Below are positions 8,086-16,692 of a stretch of DNA of 64,000 bases, piece by piece. The first letter of the stretch is position 1; each line of letters begins with the position of its first letter. The translations under genes and the position numbers were made by a program. The notes under the pieces are model-generated. The model was given only the letters and a program-made list of their open reading frames with translations, was not told where the DNA came from and did not search any database. The stretch comes from Prevotella sp. BV3P1 (lineage in GTDB: Bacteria > Bacteroidota > Bacteroidia > Bacteroidales > Bacteroidaceae): assembly GCF_000479005.1 (NCBI RefSeq), contig NZ_AWXC01000008.1, forward strand, positions 124,001-188,000. Reading direction: 5' to 3'.

Positions 8086-9654
8086 ATGAAACGTCATATA
8101 TTACTGTCCGTTCTGCTGTTCGCCACTGGAGTGGGGCATGCCCAGGCCGATTTCGAAGCAGAAAACGCATCGCCGTGGAACATCGGTGAGAACATTCATT
8201 ATCAGGTAGAGTTACAAAGTTCGTTCGCTGATGGCAAAACGCCCTTGTGGCTCCATTCCAACCGGCATGGCTTGAGCTCGTTGGAAAAGAACAACGGTTA
8301 TCTGCGTGCGGCCATGATCAGACCCTTGCGTACCGACTCGGCACGCAAATGGGGGATAGGCTATGGCCTGGACGTGACGGCGGGTGTGAATCATACCAGC
8401 AAGATGATGGTTCAACAGGCCTTTGTCGAGCTGCGATGGTTGCATGGCGCGCTCTCTGTAGGGAGCAAGGAATATCCCATGGAGTTGAAGAACAACCAGT
8501 TGAGCAGCGGTTCGCAAACGTTAGGTATCAATGCCCGTCCGGTTCCGCAGGTGCGCTTGGCCTTGCCCGATTACTGGATGTTGCCCTTTGGCAACAGGTG
8601 GTTGCACGTGAAAGGACATGTCGCCTACGGCAAGATGACGGACGACAACTGGCAGCACAGTTTTACCCAGCGCCAGTCTAAGTATGCCGACAACGTGCTG
8701 TATCACAGCAAGGCAGGCTATCTGAAGATAGGCAATGAAGACCGCTTCTGTCCGCTGTCGCTCGAAATGGGATTGGAGATGGCCACACTTTTCGGTGGAA
8801 CGGGCTATCAACCCAAGTCTGATGGGACGGTCAACGTGATTCGTAGTCAAACGGGCTTCAGGGCTTTTTGGAATGCTTTCATGCCTGGTGGATACGACGC
8901 ACCTGAAGAGGGTATTGTTTATCAGAATGTGGAAGGCGACCAACTGGGCAGCTGGCTCATACGGATGAACTATGACGCGGACACCTGGCGAGTAGGTCTG
9001 TATGGTGAAAAGTTTTTCGAGGATCACTCGTCCATGTTCCAACTCGACTACGACGGGTACGGAACGGGTGACGAATGGAACGTCAAGAAGAAAAGAAAGT
9101 TCTTTGTCTACGATTTCAAGGACATGATGCTGGGCGTGGAACTCAATCTGAAATACAACGACCTGGTGCGCAACGTGGTGTTTGAATATCTGTATACCAA
9201 GTATCAGAGTGGCCCCGTGTATCATGACCACACGCAGAACATGAGTCACCATATCTCGGGAATCGATGATTTTTACAATCACTACATTTACCCCGGGTGG
9301 CAGCATTGGGGTGAAGTGATGGGTAACCCGCTGTATCGTTCGCCGCTCTATAACGAAGATGGACGTATCAACGTTCAGAACAATCGGTTCAAGGCTTTCC
9401 ACCTGGGCGTGTCGGGCGAGCCATGGAACGGCGTGAGCTATCGCCTGTTGACCACTTGGCAAGAGGGACTGGGAACCTATAAAATACCCTTCCCAGCCAA
9501 ACAGCACAACGTTAGCGTGATGCTGGAGGTTGGCTGCCAGCTGAAACATGGCTGGAATATCCGAGGGAGTTATGGGGGCGATTTCGGCCGAATCCTTGGC
9601 AACAACCAAGGCGTACAGCTCACCATCGGCAAACATGGAGTGTTCAACCTGTAA
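8086..9654 (+). CDS. Wzi-family outer-membrane protein
   Basis: A 522-residue protein with a signal peptide (MKRHILLSVLLFATGVGHAQA) and an aromatic-rich outer-membrane beta-barrel pattern throughout. The stretch from about 95 to 200 (MMVQQAFVELRWLHGALSVG, ELKNNQLSSGSQTLGINARP) matches the capsule-assembly Wzi family. Wzi anchors capsular polysaccharide to the outer membrane in enterobacteria; Bacteroidetes members are common but little studied. It is followed 13 bases later by a lipocalin-like lipoprotein gene, probably in the same operon. It is 10 kb away from the polysaccharide cluster, so a functional link to that cluster is possible but unproven. Confidence 0.82.
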   Translation: MKRHILLSVLLFATGVGHAQADFEAENASPWNIGENIHYQVELQSSFADGKTPLWLHSNRHGLSSLEKNNGYLRAAMIRPLRTDSARKWGIGYGLDVTAGVNHTSKMMVQQAFVELRWLHGALSVGSKEYPMELKNNQLSSGSQTLGINARPVPQVRLALPDYWMLPFGNRWLHVKGHVAYGKMTDDNWQHSFTQRQSKYADNVLYHSKAGYLKIGNEDRFCPLSLEMGLEMATLFGGTGYQPKSDGTVNVIRSQTGFRAFWNAFMPGGYDAPEEGIVYQNVEGDQLGSWLIRMNYDADTWRVGLYGEKFFEDHSSMFQLDYDGYGTGDEWNVKKKRKFFVYDFKDMMLGVELNLKYNDLVRNVVFEYLYTKYQSGPVYHDHTQNMSHHISGIDDFYNHYIYPGWQHWGEVMGNPLYRSPLYNEDGRINVQNNRFKAFHLGVSGEPWNGVSYRLLTTWQEGLGTYKIPFPAKQHNVSVMLEVGCQLKHGWNIRGSYGGDFGRILGNNQGVQLTIGKHGVFNL

Positions 9655-9667
9655 ACAAGTCATTGAA

Positions 9668-10108
9668 ATGAAAAAAGTATCTTATATCCTCCTCACCCTC
9701 CTGATGCTCGCAACGTGGACTTCGTGCGAACTGGAAACGTCCAACAACGGGGCTTTAGACGGTTATTGGCGTTTGCAACAAGTAGATACCTTGCAAACCA
9801 AGGGAACGGCCGACCTCTATGCGCAACGATTGTTTTGGTCGGTTCAAGGCAAAATTCTCATGCTCAACGATTTGGATTACCGCTATCCCGAGTGTGTGAT
9901 GGAGTTTGAACACCGTGACCAGCGTCTGACGTTGCACAAGCCATTGATCTCAGATCGCACCAAGGGCGACCCGGTGATAGACGATGTGAAGATTCTCTAT
10001 CCATACGGCATTCGGCGGCTCGACGAGCAGTTTGAGGTAGAAAGGTTAGATGGTTCGCGTATGATATTGCGCAGTGAGCAGCTTCGGTTGGTGTTCACCA
10101 AATTTTAA
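9668..10108 (+). CDS. Lipocalin-like lipoprotein (DUF4847 type)
   Basis: From the ATG at 9668 the product is 146 residues: MKKVSYILLTLLMLATWTSC with the lipobox cysteine at 20, then GALDGYWRLQQVDTL and short beta strands ending in LRLVFTKF. The pattern of a single small beta-barrel resembles the lipocalin-like DUF4847 proteins of Bacteroidales. The upstream part of the open frame overlaps the end of the Wzi gene and is not used. Role unknown; the close spacing suggests that it works with the Wzi protein at the envelope. Confidence 0.75.
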   Translation: MKKVSYILLTLLMLATWTSCELETSNNGALDGYWRLQQVDTLQTKGTADLYAQRLFWSVQGKILMLNDLDYRYPECVMEFEHRDQRLTLHKPLISDRTKGDPVIDDVKILYPYGIRRLDEQFEVERLDGSRMILRSEQLRLVFTKF

Positions 10109-10164
10109 ATGCAACGGATAGCCCGTTCACAACAAAAGGTCGTTTGTCGTCAACCTTATTTTTT

Positions 10165-10500
10165 GTTTTAACAACGAATTTAACGCATTTAACGAATCCT
10201 TTTGTTGGAATCAATGAACGCAGGCGTTCACCGAATCAAACGAATTTGGCAAAAGTACACGACATGGTTAATTTTAGTTTTAACAACGAATTTAACGAAT
10301 TTAACGAATCCTTTTGTTGGAATCAATGAACGCCGGCGTTCACCGAATCAAGCGAATTTGGCAAAAGTACACGACATGGTTAATTTTAGTTTTAACAACG
10401 AATTTAACGCATTTAACGAATCCTTTTGTTGGAATCAATGAACGCCGGCGTTCACCAAATCAAACGAATTTGGCAAAGCCACGCGACATGTTGATGTCGT
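10165..10500. repeat. 112-bp tandem repeat, three copies
   Basis: GTTTTAACAACGAATTTAAC begins at 10165, 10277 and 10389, and TCAATGAACGC at 10211, 10323 and 10435, giving a period of exactly 112 bp with few mismatches. Each copy contains the palindrome GAACGCnnGCGTTC (10216, 10328, 10440). Each is the left half of the palindromic element seen once at 13621-13871. Confidence 0.95.
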
Positions 10501-10504
10501 CAGA

Positions 10505-10590
10505 TTTGTTTCATTCGCAGAACGCTTGCGTTCATTGTCTTGTTTAGTTGATTCGTTTTTTTTGTTTCATTCGTTGTTCAACAACATTGG
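10505..10590. repeat. Right half of the palindromic repeat family, copy B
   Basis: Contains tttgtttcattcgcagaacg, the palindrome GAACGCTTGCGTTC at 10520-10533 and the end motif ttcattcgttgttcaacaac, in the same order as copies A and C. Confidence 0.8.
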
Positions 10591-10706
10591 GCTTAGGTGA
10601 AAGAGCCGTGTTCGCATCGGAGTTTCACGGATTTACACGGATTATTGTCCGTGCCATTCCGTTGCTATGACATTTTCGTTAAATGTATGAAAAAAAGCGC
10701 ATTGTA

Positions 10707-10738
10707 TTTGTTACAACCGATGCTTTTGTGTACCTTTG
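10707..10738 (+). promoter_or_regulatory. Promoter of the BspA-like gene
   Basis: TTTG at 10707-10710, a 20-base spacer and TACCTTTG at 10731-10738: a full match to the Bacteroidetes vegetative promoter. It leaves a leader of about 115 nt before the ATG at 10859. Confidence 0.8.
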
Positions 10739-10858
10739 TATCGAATTATGGAATTATATCAAAAGTAGATATTAAACAATCCTTATTGAGAGCACCCATT
10801 CTTATGAGTATCCATTCGGCGATATAAGATATAAAACAACAATTAAATATTATTTAGA

Positions 10859-13186
10859 ATGATGAAACAAAATTACAACAACAAGACAAAGCTTCGCAGC
10901 GCATGGTTTGCGCTTGTGCTGCTGATGATAACGGCGCTGCCTATCTCCGCGCAGAATGCAGGAACCAGATTTGAGGTCAATGGCTATTGCTATGAGGTGG
11001 TAGATGCTGCAAAGCATACTGTGAAAGTAACATACAAAAACAAAAAGGCGGCAACAGCAGAAGCCAGACAGCAGGAGTTAAAGGATGAAACGACAAACAT
11101 CCCTGACGAGTGGAAAGCCTACAACGGGAATCTAACACAAGAAAAGGAAAAAGAAGGTAAGGACAGATCATTTGAAACTCATGATATAAATGTTATAAAA
11201 ATACCTGAAACAGTAAGCCATAATAGCACGACATGGAAAGTGGTAGCTATTGGAGCCTATGCATTCATCAACGAAAGGGGAATTTATAAAATGAATCTTC
11301 CTAAGACGATAGAAGCCATTGAGGATGCCGCCTTTTATCAATGCAGTGTCAAACGCATAGATTTCCCGAAAAACCTGAAGTACATAGGTTGGCGCGCTTT
11401 CTATAAAACTAATTTGACTCCTATTAAGATTAAAGAGCAGCAACATAGTAAAGGTACACTTTATAAGGCATCCCCCACATCTATCGATATTTCAGGTGCA
11501 ACCGCTATTGGACCTCAAGCCTTTGAGGGAAGCTTTTCAAAAGCTACTGTTAAATGTCCAAAAATAACATTTGTGGGCTATCAGGCTTTCAAGGGTGCCA
11601 ATTCTTTTAAATTTACGAGTGTTCCTGCTTCGGCAAAGATTGGCGAAGCTCCCACGGATGATGTTATAAAGGCGATGTATAAAAACTTGCCCGCAGGCAC
11701 AGACCAACGTTCGGGTGTGGAATCCTTTGCAGAATTCGGTGGCAGTGTAAAATTGGCAAGTGGTCCAAAGACGATTCCTACAGGTATGTTTGAAAAAGCG
11801 TTTAAGGATCTATATAAATTTGAGATTCCCCTTTCTGTGACTTCTATAGAAGAAAGAGCTTTCGCAAATACAGGTATCAAAAGTTTTAACGACTTGTCTA
11901 AGGTAAAGGTAATAGGCGCAAGGGCTTTCGAAAATGGCGTTATGTCAGGCGACTTTGTGATTGAAGAGCAAGTTGAGGAAGTAGGTGATGGTGCATTTGC
12001 TGGAAACGTTCAACTGGCAGGGTTTACCTTGAAAGGTACTGCTAACTGCAAGATTGGTGCGGGAATTCTTGAAGGTTGCCCAGAATTGGAATATATAGAC
12101 TTACGTAATGTGAGCAGCGCAGATGTCAAAAGCAAACTAAAGAATTTGTCACGTGAATTTAATTCGGGTTCAATCACGGCAGGTTTGCCTACCCACACCG
12201 TCGTTTACCTTCCCGATGCGCAGGACATCTCCTTTGCAGCAGGTCAGGACGTAAACTTTGTTAAGAGCGATGGCACATGCACCAAGCTGAGCTTGCAGGA
12301 TGGCATGGAATACGAGTTCCCTTATGCCATCAGAGCCAACGAGGTGGTTTACAACAAATGCAACATGACGATTAAAGATGTTACTATCAAGCGTGGAAAC
12401 AATACGGAATTGACACTCAAACACTATGAAAGCGACCAATCCCTAACTTTATACCGCGACTTCTCTGCCTTTGCCTCTGGTAAGAACTGTTTCACCATCT
12501 TCCTGCCATACGCAGTGACATTACCAGACGGTATACGCGCATACGATTTGAACTATTTGACTAAAGAAGGCGATATTGAAAAGTATGTGTTTAAGTCAAT
12601 CCCTGACGGTAGTACGCTCAAGGGAAACAGACCCTACCTGTTGCGTATCACCGACGGAAATAGCCACACCTCGCAGGAGTTCAAGGCGGTTGACACTCCC
12701 GTGAAAATAGCTGCGTCCGGCAAAGACAAGTATTCAACATCAGGAAGGCTTAAGCCAAGTGGATTCGTTCCTGCCGCGTCTGACCAAAGTTTCTGTTTCT
12801 ATGGTAGTACCGAAATGAGTCCACGTTACTGGAATGAAGATGAAAACGTGTCTCTTTCAATAAGTCCTCATACGTTGGGACACGATAAAGAAGGAAATGA
12901 TCTTTGGAAAAGATTACCAGGGAAAAACTACGCTTCACCGAAATTGTTGCCTCCTTTCCGCGGATTTATCATGGGTGTACTGGGGACTACCGCTGCTAAG
13001 CAGTTTGTGTTACTCACTACAGACAGCGAAACGACGGGCATCAACGATGTAACAGGAAACACTGACGCACAGCAAGGCGCACAGCGCATTTACACCATCG
13101 ACGGGCGCTATGTAGGCACCAACTTCGACAGTCTGCCATCGGGCATGTATATCATGAAGGGTAAGAAAACATTAAAGACGAAATAA
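10859..13186 (+). CDS. BspA-like leucine-rich repeat surface protein
   Basis: A 775-residue protein. The signal peptide (after a basic N terminus, WFALVLLMITALPISA) is followed by LRR_5/BspA-type repeats at about 110-460, seen as recurring IGAYAFINERGIYKMNLPKT, IEAIEDAAFYQCSVKRIDFP and IGPQAFEG units. A beta-rich region of unknown type spans about 480-720. The C terminus (YTIDGRYVGTNFDSLPSGMY, then IMKGKK) looks like the short sorting domain of type IX-secreted proteins in Prevotella. BspA homologues bind host proteins and promote coaggregation; ligand unknown here. An 80-residue gene begins 2 bases after the stop and should be translationally coupled. Confidence 0.85.
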   Translation: MMKQNYNNKTKLRSAWFALVLLMITALPISAQNAGTRFEVNGYCYEVVDAAKHTVKVTYKNKKAATAEARQQELKDETTNIPDEWKAYNGNLTQEKEKEGKDRSFETHDINVIKIPETVSHNSTTWKVVAIGAYAFINERGIYKMNLPKTIEAIEDAAFYQCSVKRIDFPKNLKYIGWRAFYKTNLTPIKIKEQQHSKGTLYKASPTSIDISGATAIGPQAFEGSFSKATVKCPKITFVGYQAFKGANSFKFTSVPASAKIGEAPTDDVIKAMYKNLPAGTDQRSGVESFAEFGGSVKLASGPKTIPTGMFEKAFKDLYKFEIPLSVTSIEERAFANTGIKSFNDLSKVKVIGARAFENGVMSGDFVIEEQVEEVGDGAFAGNVQLAGFTLKGTANCKIGAGILEGCPELEYIDLRNVSSADVKSKLKNLSREFNSGSITAGLPTHTVVYLPDAQDISFAAGQDVNFVKSDGTCTKLSLQDGMEYEFPYAIRANEVVYNKCNMTIKDVTIKRGNNTELTLKHYESDQSLTLYRDFSAFASGKNCFTIFLPYAVTLPDGIRAYDLNYLTKEGDIEKYVFKSIPDGSTLKGNRPYLLRITDGNSHTSQEFKAVDTPVKIAASGKDKYSTSGRLKPSGFVPAASDQSFCFYGSTEMSPRYWNEDENVSLSISPHTLGHDKEGNDLWKRLPGKNYASPKLLPPFRGFIMGVLGTTAAKQFVLLTTDSETTGINDVTGNTDAQQGAQRIYTIDGRYVGTNFDSLPSGMYIMKGKKTLKTK

Positions 13187-13187
13187 G

Positions 13188-13430
13188 ATGAACACTAAAG
13201 ATAAAAATATAAGCAACGCTGCCAGCGACAGGCACACCTACCTGTCGCCACGCACCGAAATCATCAAAATAGGTACGATTAACTTTATAGCGGTAAGCGA
13301 AACCTTAAAAATACCAAGGAAAGAGGAACCCACCGATGAAGCCTATGGAAAGAAGTGGCAGGGCGACTTTGACTTGTCGGACGAAGAGGTTGGCAACTAC
13401 GAAAAAGAAGAATGGGGAAGCATGTGGTAA
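13188..13430 (+). CDS. Small coupled protein of unknown function
   Basis: 80 residues, no signal peptide, start codon 2 bases after the stop of the BspA-like gene. The middle, YLSPRTEIIKIGTINFIAVS, is followed by an acidic Glu/Asp-rich tail ending EEWGSMW. In my recollection many Bacteroidales encode short proteins with a (Y)xxPxxEIxxI...xxxAxS segment, often next to surface-protein genes, without an assigned function. The coupling suggests co-production with the LRR protein. A strong terminator follows at 13483. Confidence 0.7.
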   Translation: MNTKDKNISNAASDRHTYLSPRTEIIKIGTINFIAVSETLKIPRKEEPTDEAYGKKWQGDFDLSDEEVGNYEKEEWGSMW

Positions 13431-13432
13431 CC

Positions 13433-13450
13433 CTCGGCATGCGTGCCGAG
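13433..13450. terminator. Small hairpin after the 80-residue gene
   Basis: CTCGGCA and TGCCGAG pair over seven bases around TGCG. No T-run follows, so it may protect the mRNA end rather than stop transcription by itself. Confidence 0.4.
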
Positions 13451-13482
13451 AATAGTCCTGCAACTACTCATGACATGAAATA

Positions 13483-13517
13483 AAGTGGGAGGGAACCAAT
13501 GGGTTTCCCTCCCACTT
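13483..13517 (+). terminator. Strong hairpin ending the BspA-like unit
   Basis: AAGTGGGAGGGAA at 13483-13495 pairs with TTCCCTCCCACTT at 13505-13517, extended by CC/GG with a one-base bulge. Stem of about 15 bp. Confidence 0.75.
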
Positions 13518-13620
13518 CGTGTTTGATAGCCGCTCACCAGGTTGTAACATCCAACATCATCCTGCTGGTGGTGTGGAACAACTCTTTCATATAGAAAGTA
13601 TGTTGCCAACAACAATCATT

Positions 13621-13871
13621 TTTTTGTTTTAACAACGAATTGAACCAATAAAACAAATCCGATTGTTGGAAATCAATGAACGCTGGCGTTCACCGTATCA
13701 AACGAATTTGGCAAAGGCATACGACATGGTTATGTTGGCAGAATTTGTTTCATTAGCAGAACGCTTGCGTTCATGGTCTTGTTTAGTTCATTGAGTTGTT
13801 TAGTTGATTCGTTTCATTTGTTTCATTCGTTGTTCAACAACACTCATGTTCATTCGTTGTTAAAACAAAAA
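13621..13871. repeat. Complete 251-bp palindromic element with 20-bp terminal inverted repeats
   Basis: TTTTTGTTTTAACAACGAAT at 13621-13640 is perfectly complementary to 13852-13871. Inside are two GAACGCnnGCGTTC palindromes (13678-13691 and 13759-13772) in arms that are roughly reverse complements. It has the size and shape of a MITE, but no target-site duplication is evident and no related transposase lies in the window. Confidence 0.75.
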
Positions 13872-13872
13872 G

Positions 13873-13907
13873 AAAAGGGGGTGCATCAAAACGATGATGC
13901 ATCCCCC
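13873..13907 (-). terminator. Terminator of the aspartase operon
   Basis: On the minus strand GGGGGATGCATC and GATGCACCCCC form an 11-bp stem (one mismatch) followed by TTTTCTTTTTG. It lies 30 bases past the aspA stop codon. Confidence 0.8.
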
Positions 13908-13937
13908 TATCATGTTATCAGGGCTTTCGCCCTATGC

Positions 13938-15347
13938 TTATAGGTTGTGTGATTGCAACATGGCCTTTGGGTCGAGAATCTTGTCAACCTCTTCGGCACT
14001 CATGAGTTTCTTCTCCACCACAATCTCGTGTAGGCTCTTACCAGTCTCCAATGATTCCTTGGCTACCTTGGTGCTGTTTTTGTACCCGATGTATGGGTTC
14101 AGCGCCGTGACAATGCCGATGGAATGTTTCACCATATCGAGGTTGTGCTTCTCGTTCAAGGTGATGCCGCTCACGCATTTCTCCCTGAAGGTGTTCATGA
14201 CGTTGGTCATCCAGGTGATGCTTTCAAACATACACTCCACGATGACAGGCTCCATGACGTTGAGTTGCAGCTGTCCTGCCTCGGCAGCCATGGTGATGGC
14301 CATGTCGTTACCGATGACCTTGAAGCACACTTGATTGGTCACTTCCGGTATGACGGGATTCACCTTACCCGGCATGATGGAAGAACCTGGTGCCATGGCG
14401 GGCAGATTGATTTCGTGCAAGCCGCAGCGAGGACCTGAAGCCATGAGGCGGAGGTCGTTGCAAATCTTGGATAACTTGACCGCCAATCGCTTCAATGCTC
14501 CTGAGTAGCTTACATAATCGCCGGCGTCTGGTGTGGCCTCAATCATGTCTTTGGCCTTCACAAACTCGTCGCCAGTGAACTTGGTGAGATACTCGGTCAC
14601 CAAATCAGCATAACCTGGTACGGCGTTCAGTCCTGTGCCAATGGCTGTGGCCCCCATGTTGATGGTGAGCAGTTTCTTCGCATTGTATTCGATGTACTCA
14701 AGCTCGTCTTCCAATGTGTTGGCAAAAGCGGCGAACTCTTGTCCCGATGTCATAGGCACAGCGTCTTGCAGTTGGGTGCGACCCATCTTCACCGCGTCTT
14801 TAAACTCGTTGGCCTTGACGCGCAAGCAGTCTACAAGTGCTTTCAAGCTCTTCAACAAGTCTTTGTTCATGCGGTAGGCCGCATAGCGTAAAGCCGTAGG
14901 ATAAGCGTCGTTGGTAGACTGTCCGCAGTTGACATGGTCGTTGGGGTAGCAGTGCACATAGTCACCTTTCTCATATCCCATCAACTCCAATGCGCGGTTA
15001 GCAATCACCTCGTTGGCGTTCATGTTCACGGACGTGCCGGCTCCACCCTGCATCATGTCAATGCAGAAGTTGTCCCACAGCTTGCCTCCGATGATATCAT
15101 CGGCAGCTTGACAGATGTGTTCTGCAATGTTTTTGTCAAGGGCACCCAACTCAGCGTTGGCTGCGGCAGCTGCCTTCTTGACGTATGCGATGGCCATGAT
15201 AAACTGGGGATAATCGCACATCTTGGTATTGGAAATGCGATAATTGTTGATGGCGCGCTGCGTTTGAACACCATAATAAGCGTCTGCTGGCACTTGTAAT
15301 TCGCCCAAGAGATCAGACTCTACTCTGTATTTTTCGTTTTGTTCCAT
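13938..15347 (-). CDS. aspA: Aspartate ammonia-lyase
   Basis: Converts L-aspartate to fumarate plus ammonia. From MEQNEKYRVESDLLGELQVP the product is 469 residues, the usual size. The fumarase/aspartase signature GSSIMPGKVNPV is at about 318-329, preceded by the SSND-type region QSTNDAYPTALR and by MGRTQLQDAVPMTSGQEF. The open frame starts 15 codons earlier (15392), but homologues begin with MEKxYRIESDLxGE, which supports the ATG at 15347. It is the last gene of a four-gene operon with porin, asparaginase and Dcu antiporter, where it makes fumarate for anaerobic respiration. Confidence 0.93.
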   Translation of the reverse strand: MEQNEKYRVESDLLGELQVPADAYYGVQTQRAINNYRISNTKMCDYPQFIMAIAYVKKAAAAANAELGALDKNIAEHICQAADDIIGGKLWDNFCIDMMQGGAGTSVNMNANEVIANRALELMGYEKGDYVHCYPNDHVNCGQSTNDAYPTALRYAAYRMNKDLLKSLKALVDCLRVKANEFKDAVKMGRTQLQDAVPMTSGQEFAAFANTLEDELEYIEYNAKKLLTINMGATAIGTGLNAVPGYADLVTEYLTKFTGDEFVKAKDMIEATPDAGDYVSYSGALKRLAVKLSKICNDLRLMASGPRCGLHEINLPAMAPGSSIMPGKVNPVIPEVTNQVCFKVIGNDMAITMAAEAGQLQLNVMEPVIVECMFESITWMTNVMNTFREKCVSGITLNEKHNLDMVKHSIGIVTALNPYIGYKNSTKVAKESLETGKSLHEIVVEKKLMSAEEVDKILDPKAMLQSHNL

Positions 15348-15462
15348 TGTGTTTACTATTGATTTTTGTAGTTGTTTTTCTGTGTTTGTCATGGTTCGTC
15401 ATAACAGACGAACGTGGACACGAGGGGTGTCTCACGTTCATCTTGGTGTTAAAGGGTTGTTG

Positions 15463-16662
15463 TTAGAATGCCTTGATTCTGTACATGAAGCCCAGTTCGA
15501 TGCGATTGGTGTTGTAGTCAGCCAATTTACTCTTGTCCGTGAACTTGTAGTTACGACCGATGTATGACAAGAATAGGCGGCAGTCTTGTGACTTGACAGG
15601 ATAATACTCTAAGCTGGCAAAGTAACCAAAAGACTTACGATAGTTCTTAAGTTCTTCTATCTTGCTGACACTTGCCGTTTCGTACATACCTTTGAGCATC
15701 AGGTTCCACTGAGGAACGAACTGCCAATTAACTTTGGTTATGAACGAGTTGTAGTTTACCTTGCCGTAGCGCACGTTGCCTTCTCCGCGGGATTGTGCCA
15801 AGTCGCTGGTGGCAATGCCCAGACGGTCTACGTCGTCAAAGGCACCCATGTAGTCGAAATACCACTGGAAGGTGGGCAAGTTGAGCTTTTGACCGAGCAT
15901 CACCATCTGGCTGCTCTGCTCCTTGGCCTGTGTCTGTGTGCCCACTGACCAACGCGTTTGTAGCTTATCGCCAAAGAAATTACCATTCCACAAGAAGATA
16001 TAGGTCAATGGATGTTTGGCAGCTTCCACAGCTTCAGTCTTTCCATTCTCTTTCATCACTTTGAGGTCAGCTCCGTATTCTTGAGCCAACTTGTTGTTGT
16101 AAGCATTGGTGATGTTCAGGTTGAACTCCTGAGATTCCACGGGTTTGAATGCGAAGTTTACGCCGGCCATGAAGTTATCCATATTGTCAACCATGTCAGA
16201 GTATTGGTAGATGTACATGGGGTTCTCATCAAATTCAAATCCACCCCAGTTTTGACACATCTTACCACCCGTGATGCCGAGCTTGTCGGTGACCTGATAA
16301 CCAACCGAAAGGATGTCGGTAGCCTTGGCAAAGTTGTCCTCGCCCTGTGCACCATTGGCTTTGTTCAAGCGGTGACGGAAGCGGTAAGAGAGTTTGCCGA
16401 AGGAACCTTTGATTTCCAGTCGGGCTTGTTTGTTCTTGAAAGACGAACCCCAGTCGTTGCCATTGTAAGCCTCTTGGAAGGAAGACGCATAGTTGAAGTA
16501 CACGTTGATTGCGTCGCTTTTCTTCTCTAATTTGAACAGACGGCTTGCCAATGACTCGTAGTTGCCATCTTCGCCACCCATGCCTGTATTGTTACCTTGT
16601 GCGCTTGCGCCCAGTGCCAAAGACATCATGGCGCAAATCATCATTATTTTTTTCATATTCAT
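15463..16662 (-). CDS. Outer-membrane porin of the asparagine/aspartate operon
   Basis: A 399-residue beta-barrel protein with signal peptide MNMKKIMMICAMMSLALGASA, alternating aromatic/polar strands and a C-terminal aromatic end (GFMYRIKAF). It resembles phosphate-selective porin O/P-like proteins of Bacteroidetes (ARLEIKGSFGKLSYRFRHRL, TGGKMCQNWGGFEF). Its position between the asparaginase and aspartase genes suggests that it lets amino acids or dicarboxylates cross the outer membrane. This role is inferred from position; the fold call is firm. Confidence 0.78.
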   Translation of the reverse strand: MNMKKIMMICAMMSLALGASAQGNNTGMGGEDGNYESLASRLFKLEKKSDAINVYFNYASSFQEAYNGNDWGSSFKNKQARLEIKGSFGKLSYRFRHRLNKANGAQGEDNFAKATDILSVGYQVTDKLGITGGKMCQNWGGFEFDENPMYIYQYSDMVDNMDNFMAGVNFAFKPVESQEFNLNITNAYNNKLAQEYGADLKVMKENGKTEAVEAAKHPLTYIFLWNGNFFGDKLQTRWSVGTQTQAKEQSSQMVMLGQKLNLPTFQWYFDYMGAFDDVDRLGIATSDLAQSRGEGNVRYGKVNYNSFITKVNWQFVPQWNLMLKGMYETASVSKIEELKNYRKSFGYFASLEYYPVKSQDCRLFLSYIGRNYKFTDKSKLADYNTNRIELGFMYRIKAF

Positions 16663-16692
16663 TGTGATTATTTCCTTAATAAACTATAGGAA

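Larger units (their letters stand above)
10109..10858. other. 750-bp intergenic region with tandem 112-bp repeats and promoter
   Basis: Holds three copies of a 112-bp repeat, a right-end palindromic unit and the promoter of the BspA-like gene. The overlapping open frames in 10144-10547 are repeat-derived: because 112 is not a multiple of three, the same DNA is read in a different frame in each copy. Confidence 0.75.
13431..13937. other. 507-bp intergenic region between convergent units
   Basis: Contains two hairpins after the BspA-like unit, the complete 251-bp palindromic element (13621-13871) and the aspartase terminator (13873-13907). No gene is seen. Confidence 0.75.

Noticed and set aside
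8521..9663. 380-codon minus-strand open frame over the Wzi gene
   Set aside because: Antisense shadow of a well-supported outer-membrane protein with a signal peptide.
10144..10547. Overlapping short open frames of 61-79 codons
   Set aside because: They are the same 112-bp repeat read in shifting frames; composition and lack of ribosome sites argue against coding.
13621..13871. Insertion sequence
   Set aside because: Inverted termini are present, but there is no transposase frame and no target duplication; called as a repeat only.
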